DNA from: Clostridium estertheticum
GTDB taxonomy: Bacteria; Bacillota; Clostridia; Clostridiales; Clostridiaceae
Assembly: GCF_011065935.2 (NCBI RefSeq)
Contig: NZ_JAAMNH020000001.1
Coordinates: 3,989,001 to 4,053,000, forward strand
DNA: 64,000 bases
Direction: 5' to 3'
Numbering within the stretch: position 1 is the first letter of the stretch; each line of letters starts with the position of its first letter. The translations under genes and the position numbers were made by a program. The notes below the pieces were generated by a model that had not been told where the DNA came from, searched no databases, and saw only the letters and a list, made by a program, of their open reading frames with translations. Positions 56,118 through 64,000 of the stretch are shown piece by piece.

Positions 56118-56144
56118 AGCTGAACTTTTATAAAAAGTTCAGCT
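56118..56144 (-). terminator. Terminator of the 56196-56660 gene
   Basis: AGCTGAACTTTT pairs with AAAAGTTCAGCT around a 3-nt loop, followed on minus by TTTAACTTTTAAG. Confidence 0.85.
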
Positions 56145-56195
56145 AAGAGTATTGCTAGGCAGGACCAACTAGCCCAGTATCATACTATCTTTGTT

Positions 56196-56660
56196 TTATA
56201 CAATTTCATTTTCTTCTAATGTCTTCCTTATACCACCCCATTTTGATGCCCAAATGGTAAACTTTTTACCATTTATAAATTCCACAATTAAAGATACACC
56301 ACCTGTTAAGCTTATTTCTTCAGAAGTAAAGCTAACTATGTCTTCCATAGTTACATTTTTGTTAAACTTACCTTCAATGTATGCGGACTTTACAATATCT
56401 CCAAAAATACTAATTGCATAGTCGGTTACATTTATTCTCTCCACATACCTATAATCTATTGTAAAACCAGTGTCACAAATTGCATTTAGTTCTTTTAATT
56501 GTTGTTCAGTAAGACCACCTTCTACTATGGTTTCAAAAACAGAGTCAGTGTACATTTTATAATATTTATCTTTATTCCTTAAGTCTTTAAGTATTTTTGA
56601 ACTGACATTAGCAAAATCTATTAAAAATTCTAGTTCATCTTCCTTTCTACATCCTTGCAT
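56196..56660 (-). CDS. Hypothetical protein
   Basis: A 154-aa acidic soluble protein, unrecognised. The segment ITDYAISIFGDIVKSAYIEGKF-like (here VTDYAISIFGDIVKSAYIEG) and GGVSLIVEFINGKKFTIWASKWGG suggest an alpha/beta fold with a C-terminal beta sheet, as in many immunity-type proteins, but this is only appearance. AAGGTG is 6-7 nt before the ATG. It follows the 56726 gene by 65 bp. Confidence 0.5.
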   Translation of the reverse strand: MQGCRKEDELEFLIDFANVSSKILKDLRNKDKYYKMYTDSVFETIVEGGLTEQQLKELNAICDTGFTIDYRYVERINVTDYAISIFGDIVKSAYIEGKFNKNVTMEDIVSFTSEEISLTGGVSLIVEFINGKKFTIWASKWGGIRKTLEENEIV

Positions 56661-56725
56661 AAAATCACACCTTTCCTTAAATAATACTTATATAGAAAGC
56701 AGCTATAAAGGCTACTTTTTATCGA

Positions 56726-57109
56726 TTAAATAACTCTTTGTAGCTTACCATTTAACTCTTTTATGCCGACGTCCCCCTCCTCACTACTAGAAGGATCTGT
56801 TAGATTTTTTACAAAGCTTCTAAAATAAACTAATTCTTGGTCGTTGGTATCGCAGAATGGTGCTTCTTCATCTGTGCCTACTAGTAAAAAGTCGTTAAAG
56901 TGAAGTTTTAGGCCACCATTAAAAGTGTAAGTTTTATCTATCACACCTATAACCTTCATGTCTAAAAACTCTGTTTCTATTTTTTTAATTTCCTTTAGTT
57001 GTGTTTTTGTAAGTTCCTTAATGGATCCAGTTGCATCAAATCTATGAATTCTACCCGCTATAAATTCCTTATATAACAAAGGTAGCCTATCGCCCCAAGT
57101 TAAAGTCAT
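56726..57109 (-). CDS. Hypothetical protein
   Basis: A 127-aa protein, unrecognised. It starts TLTWGDRLPLLYKEFIAGRIHRFD and includes FNGGLKLHFNDFLLVGTDEEAPFCDTNDQELVYFRSF, an acidic, aromatic-rich pattern. AGGAGG precedes the ATG. Lies 72 bp after the 62-aa gene of the phosphatase operon, so may belong to it. Confidence 0.5.
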   Translation of the reverse strand: MTLTWGDRLPLLYKEFIAGRIHRFDATGSIKELTKTQLKEIKKIETEFLDMKVIGVIDKTYTFNGGLKLHFNDFLLVGTDEEAPFCDTNDQELVYFRSFVKNLTDPSSSEEGDVGIKELNGKLQRVI

Positions 57110-57181
57110 ACAATAACCTCCTAAATAATTTATTCTGCTTGATATTTGAATGGTTTATCCTTGATTAGATAACTTAAAATT

Positions 57182-57370
57182 TTATTCTACCTCTACGTAC
57201 ATCATAATAATGGATAAAGCTTCATCATATGAGTTACAACTTCTTACTCTTTCTACCATCTCTTTAGACTCAGCGTATAGCCCTTCTGTTTTTAATGCCT
57301 TACTCGCTATAGATAGTAAATTAAAGATATTTCCGTTTTCTCCTACTAATCTGCATGGTGGTTTTTTCAT
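57182..57370 (-). CDS. Small conserved protein in the phosphatase operon
   Basis: A 62-aa protein: starts KKPPCRLVGENGNIFNLLSI, continues KALKTEGLYAESKEMVERV and ends YDEALSIIMMYVEVE. From memory, close relatives of this short family (LVGEDGNVFxI...SYDEVL...YVDV) are common in Firmicute mobile DNA, with no known function. GAGGTG precedes the ATG, and its ATG overlaps the stop of the previous gene (ATGA), so translation is coupled. Confidence 0.75.
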   Translation of the reverse strand: MKKPPCRLVGENGNIFNLLSIASKALKTEGLYAESKEMVERVRSCNSYDEALSIIMMYVEVE

Positions 57371-58113
57371 AATTGCACCTCATTTAGACCGTTAATTTCT
57401 TTATAATACTTGACTGTTCTTACAAACATATCGCCGTAGAATAATTCATCCCTTACTTCATCTGAGATAACTAACTCACCTTTGATTACTTTTGATAATA
57501 TTACAAGGAAACTTAATTCAAATGGTAATTTCAAATTTAGAAATTGAATATACCTCTCTTGAACTTTGGAACGGTCAATCAAACCTTTCTCTGATATGAA
57601 ATATATAAAGTAAGTGTTCTGCCAAGGTTCAGGCCACAACCAATCCTTTTTCGGTGTAGGTAAAGCTCCAATTACCCCAATATAATCACATGCTCGTTTA
57701 TAACCACCATGTGTTTCACCAATTAGTAATACTATATCGCCTCTATTAAACTTCCTTCCGGCATCTGTATCATCATCTGTACTACCAAACTCAGCTAAAT
57801 CTACTTCAAAAACCTGATTCGATATACTATCATATGAATATAATAAGTCTCCATCAGCTGAGAATAAATACTCGCTATTCTTACCTATTTCTCCAGAGTT
57901 CAAATCCTTAGACAATACTTGAAAATCGTATGCTGTGGTGTTAAAGCAATAAGTATTGTTTATGTCAGCAATATCATAATTACTATTACTAGTAATCTCT
58001 GAAAGGTCTATAGCTCTAATCCACGATATTGCTTTATCCAATGTATCAAATACTGCTTCAACCTCGACTTCACTTGAATGCTTATTTATAATTTTTGCTA
58101 AATATATCTGCAT
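57367..58113 (-). CDS. Hypothetical protein in the phosphatase operon
   Basis: A 248-aa soluble protein. The N-terminus (IYLAKIINKHSSEVEVEAVFDTLDKAISWI) and a Gly/Asp-rich middle (RKFNRGDIVLLIGETHGGYKRACDYIGVIGALPTPKKDW) resemble hypothetical proteins that carry a small SH3-like (KOW-type) barrel, but I cannot name it. AGGGAGG precedes the ATG, 2 bp after the phosphatase stop; it overlaps the next gene. Operon order is phosphatase, this gene, 62-aa gene, with the 56.2-57.1 kb genes following. Confidence 0.55.
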   Translation of the reverse strand: MQIYLAKIINKHSSEVEVEAVFDTLDKAISWIRAIDLSEITSNSNYDIADINNTYCFNTTAYDFQVLSKDLNSGEIGKNSEYLFSADGDLLYSYDSISNQVFEVDLAEFGSTDDDTDAGRKFNRGDIVLLIGETHGGYKRACDYIGVIGALPTPKKDWLWPEPWQNTYFIYFISEKGLIDRSKVQERYIQFLNLKLPFELSFLVILSKVIKGELVISDEVRDELFYGDMFVRTVKYYKEINGLNEVQL

Positions 58114-58115
58114 TT

Positions 58116-58817
58116 TTAAACCTCCCTAAGAAAGCCAAAATTCTCGTTCCAGTACCTAAGCTTTTTATTAACGTAATGTGCGGTAAGAAGATTACCTGTT
58201 ATTTGCAGAGCACCCAATGTACCTTTAAACACGGCACCAGTATCAATAAAAATTTTATTCCCTTTCCGCAAAAACTTGTAATAGCCCTCTTTGATTGTGA
58301 AAGTAGGCGTGTGACCTACAATGAAAACTGTACTAAAATCATTAACTGCAGCACTATATATAAAAGAACGCCTAATCGAGGTAAAATCATATGCATTATG
58401 CTCTTTTAGCATGGTTTGCAGATTATCAAGTTTCTGCGGATTAATCCCAGAATGTGAAATTAGTAAGTCGATCTCATCTAAGTAATAGTAAAGTGGTAAT
58501 AAAGTTAGGTAATTTAAAATATCCTTCTGTTCCTTATCTGTTAGAAGTTGATATGCCTTATACGTATCGTAGCCACCATCATTAACCCAGCGCGCTTTTT
58601 CACCTAGAGCTTTGGTTTTTAAATAGTTTAGCATCAATAATTCATGATTACCTGCCGTTACTTTAAAACCCTTTTGCATAACAAATTGTAACGTCTCTAA
58701 ACTCTTGAGTCCTCTGTTTATTACATCTCCTACTATGAAGACATCTTCATCATGTACATTATCTAGTAGCATCTTTAACAGTTCTAGCTCACCATGAACA
58801 TCACCGATAATTAACAC
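58116..58817 (-). CDS. PPP-family metallophosphoesterase
   Basis: A 233-aa dimetal phosphatase with every core motif: IIGDVHGEL (5-13), VGDVINRG (~28-35), TAGNHELLML (~54-63), LISHSGINP (~125) and VGHTPTF (~172), ending with FIDTGAVFKGTLGALQI. This set fits the PrpE/ApaH-like group, which acts on Ser/Thr phosphate or on Ap4A-type nucleotides. GTG start with AAGGAG upstream. First gene of a coupled operon with two unknown genes. The second PPP-type gene in the window (17.9 kb) is quite diverged and lacks a normal start. Substrate cannot be told. Confidence 0.88.
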   Translation of the reverse strand: MLIIGDVHGELELLKMLLDNVHDEDVFIVGDVINRGLKSLETLQFVMQKGFKVTAGNHELLMLNYLKTKALGEKARWVNDGGYDTYKAYQLLTDKEQKDILNYLTLLPLYYYLDEIDLLISHSGINPQKLDNLQTMLKEHNAYDFTSIRRSFIYSAAVNDFSTVFIVGHTPTFTIKEGYYKFLRKGNKIFIDTGAVFKGTLGALQITGNLLTAHYVNKKLRYWNENFGFLREV

Positions 58818-59312
58818 TTGAATTTCTCCTTTCTATTATATTTTTGAAATGAAGCTTCATTTGTTTTCATTTAGTAGCAACTTTAACCAATGTATTTAGA
58901 TAAAATAGTTTTTGTATACTTATGTGTTTTAACTCTGATTACGATGTTAGTCAAGGCATTTAAAAAATTAAAGAGTTTCAATTAGAAGATTAAAGATATA
59001 TGAGGTTATAATGTGTTTTAGGGTAACTGCTGAAAGATTGAGGTTTTAGCTATACCCCTTCTACTTCTGTGCAGACTAATATACAACTGCCCACGATATG
59101 AATCATAATAGTAAGGTCTAAATTTAATATGTATGCAGCTGGTTGAGTACCAATTATTATGTCATCCAATTAAAAATAAGGTATTGTTCATTATAAATTT
59201 GTAATTTTAAAAAGTAAGTGTCGGAAGGACTATAAATAATGATTAGTCTTAAACTAACTGCTAAAATTATCTAACTTTTTAATTTGAATAGTTTTAGGCT
59301 CAAAATAAAAAA
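58818..59312. other. AT-rich spacer without genes
   Basis: About 500 bp between the phosphatase operon and the 59393 gene's terminator. It must contain the operon promoter. No frame or structure that I can support. Confidence 0.4.
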
Positions 59313-59335
59313 AAGTGGAGCTTGTGACTCCACTT
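59313..59335 (-). terminator. Terminator of the 59393-59827 gene
   Basis: AAGTGGAG pairs with CTCCACTT around a 7-nt loop, followed on minus by TTTTTTATTTT. Confidence 0.88.
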
Positions 59336-59392
59336 ACAGTATTTTATATATATCAAGTATTTGAAGCATACCAAACCCAATTCCTCATTTTC

Positions 59393-59827
59393 TTAAACTA
59401 TAAATAAATTATGCTTGTATTGTTCTATATCCATAGCATTTACTCCAGCTTCATCCTTTTGCAATACTAGAATCCATCTTAAATCTGTTTGATTTCTATA
59501 AACTTTTATATTTGGTCTATCATCAGCTTGTGTACTAAATGGCAATTTACGTATTAAACTTGCTGGAAATTTAAATGCTACTAATTCATCAATACATACA
59601 AGTACAACACTATCTGCTTCTTTTAAATATTCTGCATTTAAAGTGAAAAACTCATACGAATCTTTTTTAAGCTCTATGAGCTTACTTGTAGTTATCAGTA
59701 CATCTTCTCTTCCAACTTTGCATAAAGATTTTTTTTCACCATGTATGCCATCGTGAATTTCCTCTCCAGCAAATACAAATCTCTTAAGCCTATCCATGCA
59801 ATCTTGATCATATATACTTTTATTCAT
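59393..59827 (-). CDS. Hypothetical protein
   Basis: A 144-aa soluble protein, unrecognised. It contains RFVFAGEEIHDGIHGEKKSL, a central LKEADSVVLVCIDELVAFKFPASLIRKLP strand-rich part, and the end RWILVLQKDEAGVNAMDIEQYKHNLFIV. ATG 59827 is chosen for GGGGGAG 3 nt upstream. Lone gene with its own terminator and no partners; one of a series of single small minus-strand genes in this region. Confidence 0.55.
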   Translation of the reverse strand: MNKSIYDQDCMDRLKRFVFAGEEIHDGIHGEKKSLCKVGREDVLITTSKLIELKKDSYEFFTLNAEYLKEADSVVLVCIDELVAFKFPASLIRKLPFSTQADDRPNIKVYRNQTDLRWILVLQKDEAGVNAMDIEQYKHNLFIV

Positions 59828-59965
59828 ATACTCCCCCAAATCATATTAATAAATGAAAGAATTTTAAAGTCCTAACATTATATCTATATTCTGGGATAAG
59901 TGTTGATATTCCAGTATTAAATAACTTATAATTTATCCATTAGAATTTATTGACCCTTAAAAAAA

Positions 59966-59983
59966 GATAATCTCTCGATTATC
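59966..59983 (-). terminator. Terminator of the WG-repeat gene
   Basis: GATAATC/GATTATC stem, loop TCTC, followed on minus by TTTTTTTAAGG. About 80 bp beyond the stop at 60066. Confidence 0.85.
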
Positions 59984-60065
59984 CTAATTTGCTTATATGG
60001 AGTTTTAATTATGCTAATAAATAGTATGATTCCTAGCCACTTAAGCTATATGCATATTGGTTGTC

Positions 60066-60500
60066 TTAATCTCCAGTATAATATTCTATCCAATCTTCAA
60101 CAGTATCCTCAAAAATAAGCTCTTCATACTGTAATTCTGTCAATCTGTTGCCTTTAAAGTCATAAACCCCCCATTTCACCATGCAATCATTATTCAGCAT
60201 ATAATCATCGAAAGTAGCCCCTTGAACCAGCACATCCCCATCATTATACCCCACCTCTACTACACACTCACCCATCAAAATAACACCTTGATTACTATCA
60301 TCGGAATTAAAAGTAGCATACTTACAAGGTAAAATAACATTTCCATCAATATCTTGTAGCCCCCACAATCTATTTTCTCCTAAAACCAATATTGCAAATA
60401 TTTTTTCGCAATTTTCCCATAACACATAAGTAAAACCTAGTGGTATAATTAAACCACTCCTTACATCATGCTCAATATCATTATTAATTATCACGCCCAT
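60066..60500 (-). CDS. WG-repeat protein
   Basis: A 144-aa protein with at least two WG-type beta repeats: RLWGLQDIDGNVILPCKYA (~42-60) and VKWGVYDFKGNRLTELQYEEL (~110-130), preceded by a third weak unit. WG repeats build a beta-propeller-like or KWG-type sheet used for binding. I start at ATG 60500, which has GAGGGAGC upstream; the frame is open 31 codons further but that part (MGGLCTLLASLVW...) looks non-coding. Lone gene. In Firmicutes such short WG proteins are often immunity-like or orphan proteins; no role can be assigned. Confidence 0.72.
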   Translation of the reverse strand: MGVIINNDIEHDVRSGLIIPLGFTYVLWENCEKIFAILVLGENRLWGLQDIDGNVILPCKYATFNSDDSNQGVILMGECVVEVGYNDGDVLVQGATFDDYMLNNDCMVKWGVYDFKGNRLTELQYEELIFEDTVEDWIEYYTGD

Positions 60501-60690
60501 TGTTAACAGCTCCCTCGTCTTTACTTTATTTGTGTATACCTTAATAGTACATCTCCATACTAAACTCGCTAATAAAGTACAAAGACCCCCCAAAATAAAA
60601 TAAAAGTGAAATTATTTACCTTTTAATAAACTCTGTTAACCCGCTCCCTATAATATATTAAATATAAGCTTCTACTAAACTTCATACCCT

Positions 60691-60755
60691 GTTTGTAAGA
60701 AGAGCCTCTCTATATTATTTTTTTCAAATACTTTATATTTAGCTCTTCTACAAAC
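60691..60755. repeat. Bulged 14-bp inverted repeat
   Basis: GTTTGT-A-AGAAGAGC (60691-60705) is complementary to GCTCTTCT-ACAAAC (60742-60755) apart from one bulged A. There is no T-run after it on either strand, so it does not look like a terminator. It lies upstream of the WG-repeat gene within a 1.1-kb gene-free spacer. Confidence 0.65.
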
Positions 60756-60836
60756 ATGCAAACACAAGACGTTCATCAGTACTTGAAATTATATGTAGGC
60801 TCTCCCCAGAAATGACTAATTAAAATTCACCTTCTG

Positions 60837-61160
60837 AGAATTTACAACTAATTAATCTCAAACTGTTGGATTTATATATAAAATGACTGTACCACTGCAC
60901 CTACTGTACCACTTGTCTTAGTTGTTTTGTTCACAGAATATGTAATTTTAGTATCACATATCTATTACATTGCGATGACTGAATTACAGATTTCTTGTTT
61001 GATATTTTTACTTATCCAGTTGCTTGAAATATATAATTGATATCATATATTAGAAATATTAATTTATCTTTATACTTATAATGTTTTATATTAGCCTTTT
61101 ATTAATATTATCTAAAATAATTTAGCTTCTCATCCTTTAGCTTAAACCAGAGAAAGATAA
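60837..61160. repeat. Diverged ~320-bp direct repeat, copy A
   Basis: This gene-free stretch aligns along its length with 62351-62672. Shared blocks include GAATTT.CAACTA, ACTGTACCACTG.AC, CACAGAATATG, and TTTTATTAATATTAT.TAAAATAATTTAG. CTGTACCA units occupy 60887-60894 and 60904-60911, with a CTGCACCT variant between (60895-60902). Copy A lies upstream of the WG-repeat gene (60066-60500), copy B upstream of the 61594 gene. Confidence 0.8.
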
Positions 61161-61463
61161 TCTTTCTATTATACTATGTTGTCGATGCAAACTGTACTAA
61201 AGTAATATACTATTTGGTATTTACACATTTAAATAAAACTTTTAAAAACACTAAAGTCTAATTTTTTTTTGCTACCGCTCCTGTTTATTTATTTAGGCGT
61301 TGAAATAATAATAGTTCAAGGTTGCCCTTGGAATCAAATGAGGTCTACCCTGGAGAAATAACTTAAACAAAGTCTACCAATTGGAAATTAATAAAGCATT
61401 TAATATTCTTATATAAAACTGACTGTACCAAATGCCCAACACCATATAATATCTAACTTTTTT

Positions 61464-61507
61464 AAAACCCTAAGTCATGAGTTCTATAACTCATGACTTA
61501 GGGTTTT
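61464..61507 (-). terminator. Strong terminator of the 61594-61941 gene
   Basis: A perfect 20-bp stem (61464-61483 with 61488-61507), 4-nt loop, with T- and A-runs on both sides. It begins 87 bp beyond the stop at 61594. Confidence 0.93.
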
Positions 61508-61593
61508 TACGATGTATACTCCCTATTAAAAGAAGAAAAAGAGCAATTTACACTATTATTCATCCTCATCACACTTATTAATAAGTATTTAAA

Positions 61594-61941
61594 TTATTTG
61601 ATACGATTTACAAAATTGTCATTTACGTATTTTTCTAAAACAGCACGTGATTGTCTAAACATTAAAAGTACCTCTTTTAATTTAGCAAGTGTTATTGGCT
61701 TATCCCAATATAAATCTAAATCAGTCAACCCACCAAGATACACCGTGTATTTATTTATGCCAATGTGATCAATTTGAATTTCCAATTGCCTCTCTCCAAC
61801 TTCAAACCTTGCATACCTATGGTAACCTGGTAAAGGCACATAATATCCACCTTTACCATTATGATAAGCATTAAATATAAGATTTATTATCCCATCTTTT
61901 ATAAGACTGTTCAATTCGTTAGTGGTCATGTCCTTGGGCAC
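61594..61941 (-). CDS. Hypothetical protein
   Basis: A 115-aa (or 111-aa) protein, unrecognised: MTTNELNSLIKDGIINLIFN, then HNGKGGYYVPLPGYHRYARFEVGERQLEIQIDHIG, then beta-like INKYTVYLGGLTDLDLYWDKPI and a C-terminal helix. The listed start is GTG; ATG 61929 is also possible, with AAGG too close for either to be certain. The 5' flank carries a short frame (about 61960-62035, MKCQVESEKVV... ) that ends 20 bp upstream. Lone gene with a strong terminator. Confidence 0.55.
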   Translation of the reverse strand: MPKDMTTNELNSLIKDGIINLIFNAYHNGKGGYYVPLPGYHRYARFEVGERQLEIQIDHIGINKYTVYLGGLTDLDLYWDKPITLAKLKEVLLMFRQSRAVLEKYVNDNFVNRIK

Positions 61942-61959
61942 CTTAGTAAAAATCGCTCA

Positions 61960-62035
61960 TATTTTTCTAGGCTTTGAATTCTTATCTTCTTTCTCACTTT
62001 TAACTACCTTTTCTGATTCAACTTGGCACTTCATT
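61960..62035 (-). CDS. Possible 25-aa leader frame, perhaps frameshifted
   Basis: AAAGGGG then ATG near 62035 opens MKCQVESEKVVKSEKEDKNS and stops after PRKI at TGA near 61960. The stop follows a run of five A. With one A fewer the frame would continue RKYERFLLRCPRT and stop at a TGA overlapping the next gene's ATG 61929. It may be a leader peptide, a decayed gene, or chance. Confidence 0.3.
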
Positions 62036-62350
62036 AATACACCAACCCCTTTTTATTTAATCTTAACCTTTATATAAACGAGCTTCTTTTATAGTCATGA
62101 ATTACTTTTATGTTTTGATTTTATAAACTTTGTTGCATATTATTTCTAGAAAATCTCATCTCACAATGAAATTACTCTAATTTCGCTAATGATGTAATCT
62201 AAATGGACCTTCTGAGTTGTTTAATATACTACTATAGAATTAAATTAACTGTTTCATCTATTACTGTTTCTCCGTTTGTTATATTAACCTATCCTTATTA
62301 CAGAAACTTAAATTATAAAATAAAAATTACCAATAATTAATAACCCCTAT

Positions 62351-62672
62351 GAATTTGCAACTACTTAATTTATTATAAAATACAGACTGTACCACTGTAC
62401 CAACTGTACCACTTACACATATTAGCGTTTCACAGAATATGAACTTTTCTTAACCTAACATCAGGATTCCCACTTAAAACACTGAGATTCAGCAATTATG
62501 GAATTTCTTTTCTATCTTTTTTATTTTCAGTTGATTGAAATATTTAATTGGAATCATATATTCAAAATTATTAATTTATCTCTCTAATTATAATGTTTTA
62601 TATTATACTTTTATTAATATTATTTAAAATAATTTAGCCACTCATGTTGTAACTTTAACCCATGAAGGTTAA
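62351..62672. repeat. Diverged ~320-bp direct repeat, copy B
   Basis: Counterpart of 60837-61160. Here all three units are perfect: CTGTACCA at 62387-62394, 62395-62402 and 62404-62411. The first unit is exactly 1500 bp from its partner in copy A. The remainder of the spacer 61942-63022 is AT-rich with no gene. Confidence 0.8.
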
Positions 62673-62826
62673 TTTTAATATTATAATATACTATCCTTAA
62701 TAACTACATAAATGTTCAATACAATTTTATATGTATGCAATATAAAAAAACTTTTTGAACTTACAAAGTCAATGAATTATAAAACTAATGTCTTACTGTT
62801 TCCTTAGTGTGGTACTTAAAAAATAA

Positions 62827-62852
62827 AGCTTCCAATGTAGGCCTTGGAAGCT
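62827..62852 (-). terminator. Terminator of the 63023-63613 gene
   Basis: AGCTTCCAA pairs with TTGGAAGCT, loop of 8 nt, followed on minus by TTATTTTTTAAG. It is about 170 bp beyond the stop. Confidence 0.75.
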
Positions 62853-63022
62853 GTGTTGTCTAACTCTTGTTCTACCTTTAATTGAATAAAACTACTATTG
62901 AGAATATTTTATATCAAATTATTTGCTAGTTAAATAAGCTTTGTATATCATTTACACCCCAATCTAAAAATTACTGAATTATTTTTATTTTTTACTACTT
63001 TCAGCTGTCCACTGTTCCAATT

Positions 63023-63613
63023 TCAATGCCCTAATAATACGCAAAGTTTTTTTTGAATCATTATCATATAACTTTTGTTTTCCAAAATGCTACATATAAT
63101 ATCAGTCAGTTTATACTCTTTAATTAGATTAATTAATCTAGTCGTTGCCTTTACATATCTATAGCTCTTATCAGTTGATGTTAGACATATATCTATAAGT
63201 GTAATGATATCAACAAATTCCTCTGTTAAAAGATAATCGTAAATCTCTAAGAACTCATCAGTTATTTGTTCAGAATCGACATCCGTAATAATTGCATCAA
63301 AAGTGGAATCCAATTCGTAATATAGCACTGTTTCCGGCAAACCTATTCCGCCTTCTTTAAACTCTTTTGATGTTAATATAAAAATTTCTTTATTTGCCAA
63401 TTCTAACCTTTCGTTTTTATTACATTTATAGCAATAAGCAGCAATATCAATATATTCACCTACCTTTCTTTCTGTAGTAGCTTGAATACACATTTCACCA
63501 ATCCATTTTCTACCTTCCTCTGTGACTACAAAATTTTGTATACTCAACATACTCAATATTTCCATCACTTTTGGATTTGTACCTATTGTTTTATTTATAG
63601 AAAAGCTCGACAT
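63023..63613 (-). CDS. Hypothetical protein
   Basis: A 196-aa mostly helical, acidic protein, unrecognised. SSFSINKTIGTNPKVMEILS, LSIQNFVVTEEGRKWIGEM, a CYKCNKNERLELANKEIFIL stretch (one CxxC pair), and a long helical C-terminus (FVDIITLIDICLTSTDKSYRYVKATTRLINLI). ATG 63613 is chosen for GGGAGG 7 nt upstream over the longer frame. Lone gene. Confidence 0.55.
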   Translation of the reverse strand: MSSFSINKTIGTNPKVMEILSMLSIQNFVVTEEGRKWIGEMCIQATTERKVGEYIDIAAYCYKCNKNERLELANKEIFILTSKEFKEGGIGLPETVLYYELDSTFDAIITDVDSEQITDEFLEIYDYLLTEEFVDIITLIDICLTSTDKSYRYVKATTRLINLIKEYKLTDIICSILENKSYMIMIQKKLCVLLGH

Positions 63614-63790
63614 GTTAATACCTCCCTTTTTATCCAATTTTATATTTGACTCATATGTTTTAAAAGGCCACAGCTCCTTATTGAAGTAACTTTAGTGTAA
63701 TCAGATGATTATCTATTTTATTGTGCTACTATAAAAATCATATCAATATATACTTAACTTTTAAAGCAGCACTAATAACAACTCAAACAA

Positions 63791-64000
63791 TTATATTAAT
63801 GAATTACTATACGATTTATAATGCGTAAAATCTGCTGCAAAATTGTATAGCCTTTGATCTATTTTTATTACATAAGCAGTTCCTCGATATTTAGGACAAA
63901 ACGTGTATCTTATAGTCAATCTTTTCTGTTTTGCATCTCCACTAAGTAACAAACCTTTCTTTCTCCAGTTTCTTAGTATATCTTCCAATTCATTTTTACC
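63791..64000 (-). CDS. C-terminal end of a gene running off the window
   Basis: The frame is open to the window edge (…NELEDILRNWRKKGLLLSGD...), so the visible ~70 residues are a C-terminus. LRNWRKKGLLLSGDAKQKRLTIRY ... RGTAYVIKIDQRLYNF looks like a winged-helix end, and reminds me of the tail of DUF927-type helicase/primase proteins from mobile elements; that identification is weak. Confidence 0.45.
   Translation of the reverse strand, partial: GKNELEDILRNWRKKGLLLSGDAKQKRLTIRYTFCPKYRGTAYVIKIDQRLYNFAADFTHYKSYSNSLI

Noticed and set aside
1..64000. CRISPR arrays, tRNA and rRNA genes
   Set aside because: No regularly spaced long repeats with unique spacers, no Cas proteins, and no tRNA-like cloverleaf or rRNA sequence was noticed on either strand; a tRNAscan run would settle short cases.

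Overview
The window reads as a low-GC Firmicute chromosome, most likely Clostridium or a close relative. The bases are strongly AT-rich and ribosome binding sites are strong (GGAGG type). The gene set fits: PPi-type phosphofructokinase, T-box-controlled argS, ferrous-iron feoAB with a Fur-like box, adenine deaminase, a GerMN lipoprotein, a type IV prepilin and its peptidase. I do not assign a species. Almost every gene is on the minus strand; only pfp and the feo operon are on plus.

Region 1 (1-21 kb) is core-like chromosome: lipoprotein, a candidate structured RNA (about 805-1325), SprT-like protease, VIT/VWA protein, PPi-phosphofructokinase, a membrane protein, prepilin peptidase and prepilin, ade, feoA-feoB-feoB-associated small protein flanked by two RNase H-like (YprB-type) paralogues, argS with T-box leader, a PPP-type phosphatase whose motif I lies upstream of any normal start codon, and a DUF255/YyaL-type thioredoxin-domain gene broken by a 19-nt insertion.

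Region 2 (21-51 kb) is a defence and mobility island. It holds a three-gene ABC-three-component system (ABC ATPase, middle component, DUF4297-like nuclease). Next comes a decayed array of serine recombinases: one intact large recombinase, one paralogue with substituted catalytic residues and a lost C-terminus, and one pseudogene. Each lies downstream of a similar terminator-like hairpin. The array is interrupted by a complete IS3-family element (3-bp ATA duplication, -1 frameshift site) and by a higher-GC two-gene unit encoding a double-HKD phospholipase D-like protein and an unrecognised partner. After a small resolvase comes a six-gene BREX-type operon of unusual composition, in transcription order pglX-like methyltransferase, DUF4007-like gene, brxF-like small ATPase, brxC/pglY-like ATPase, pglZ, and a short brxL lacking the Lon-protease part.

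Region 3 (51-64 kb) is accessory DNA. It has two paralogous possible DNA-binding proteins upstream of the BREX operon, a cluster of evenly spaced 15-bp repeats, several hypothetical genes (one possibly nuclease-like), a phosphatase-led operon, a WG-repeat protein, and lone small genes separated by about 1 kb of AT-rich spacer. Two of these spacers share a ~320-bp diverged direct repeat carrying triplets of CTGTACCA, exactly 1500 bp apart. The window ends inside a truncated gene.

The strongest candidates for something undescribed are the hybrid BREX-like operon, the PLD/partner unit, the recombinase array with its conserved hairpins, the 0.5-kb structured RNA, and the duplicated spacer element at 60.8 and 62.4 kb. 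All family names come from motifs and remembered family features; no search was run.
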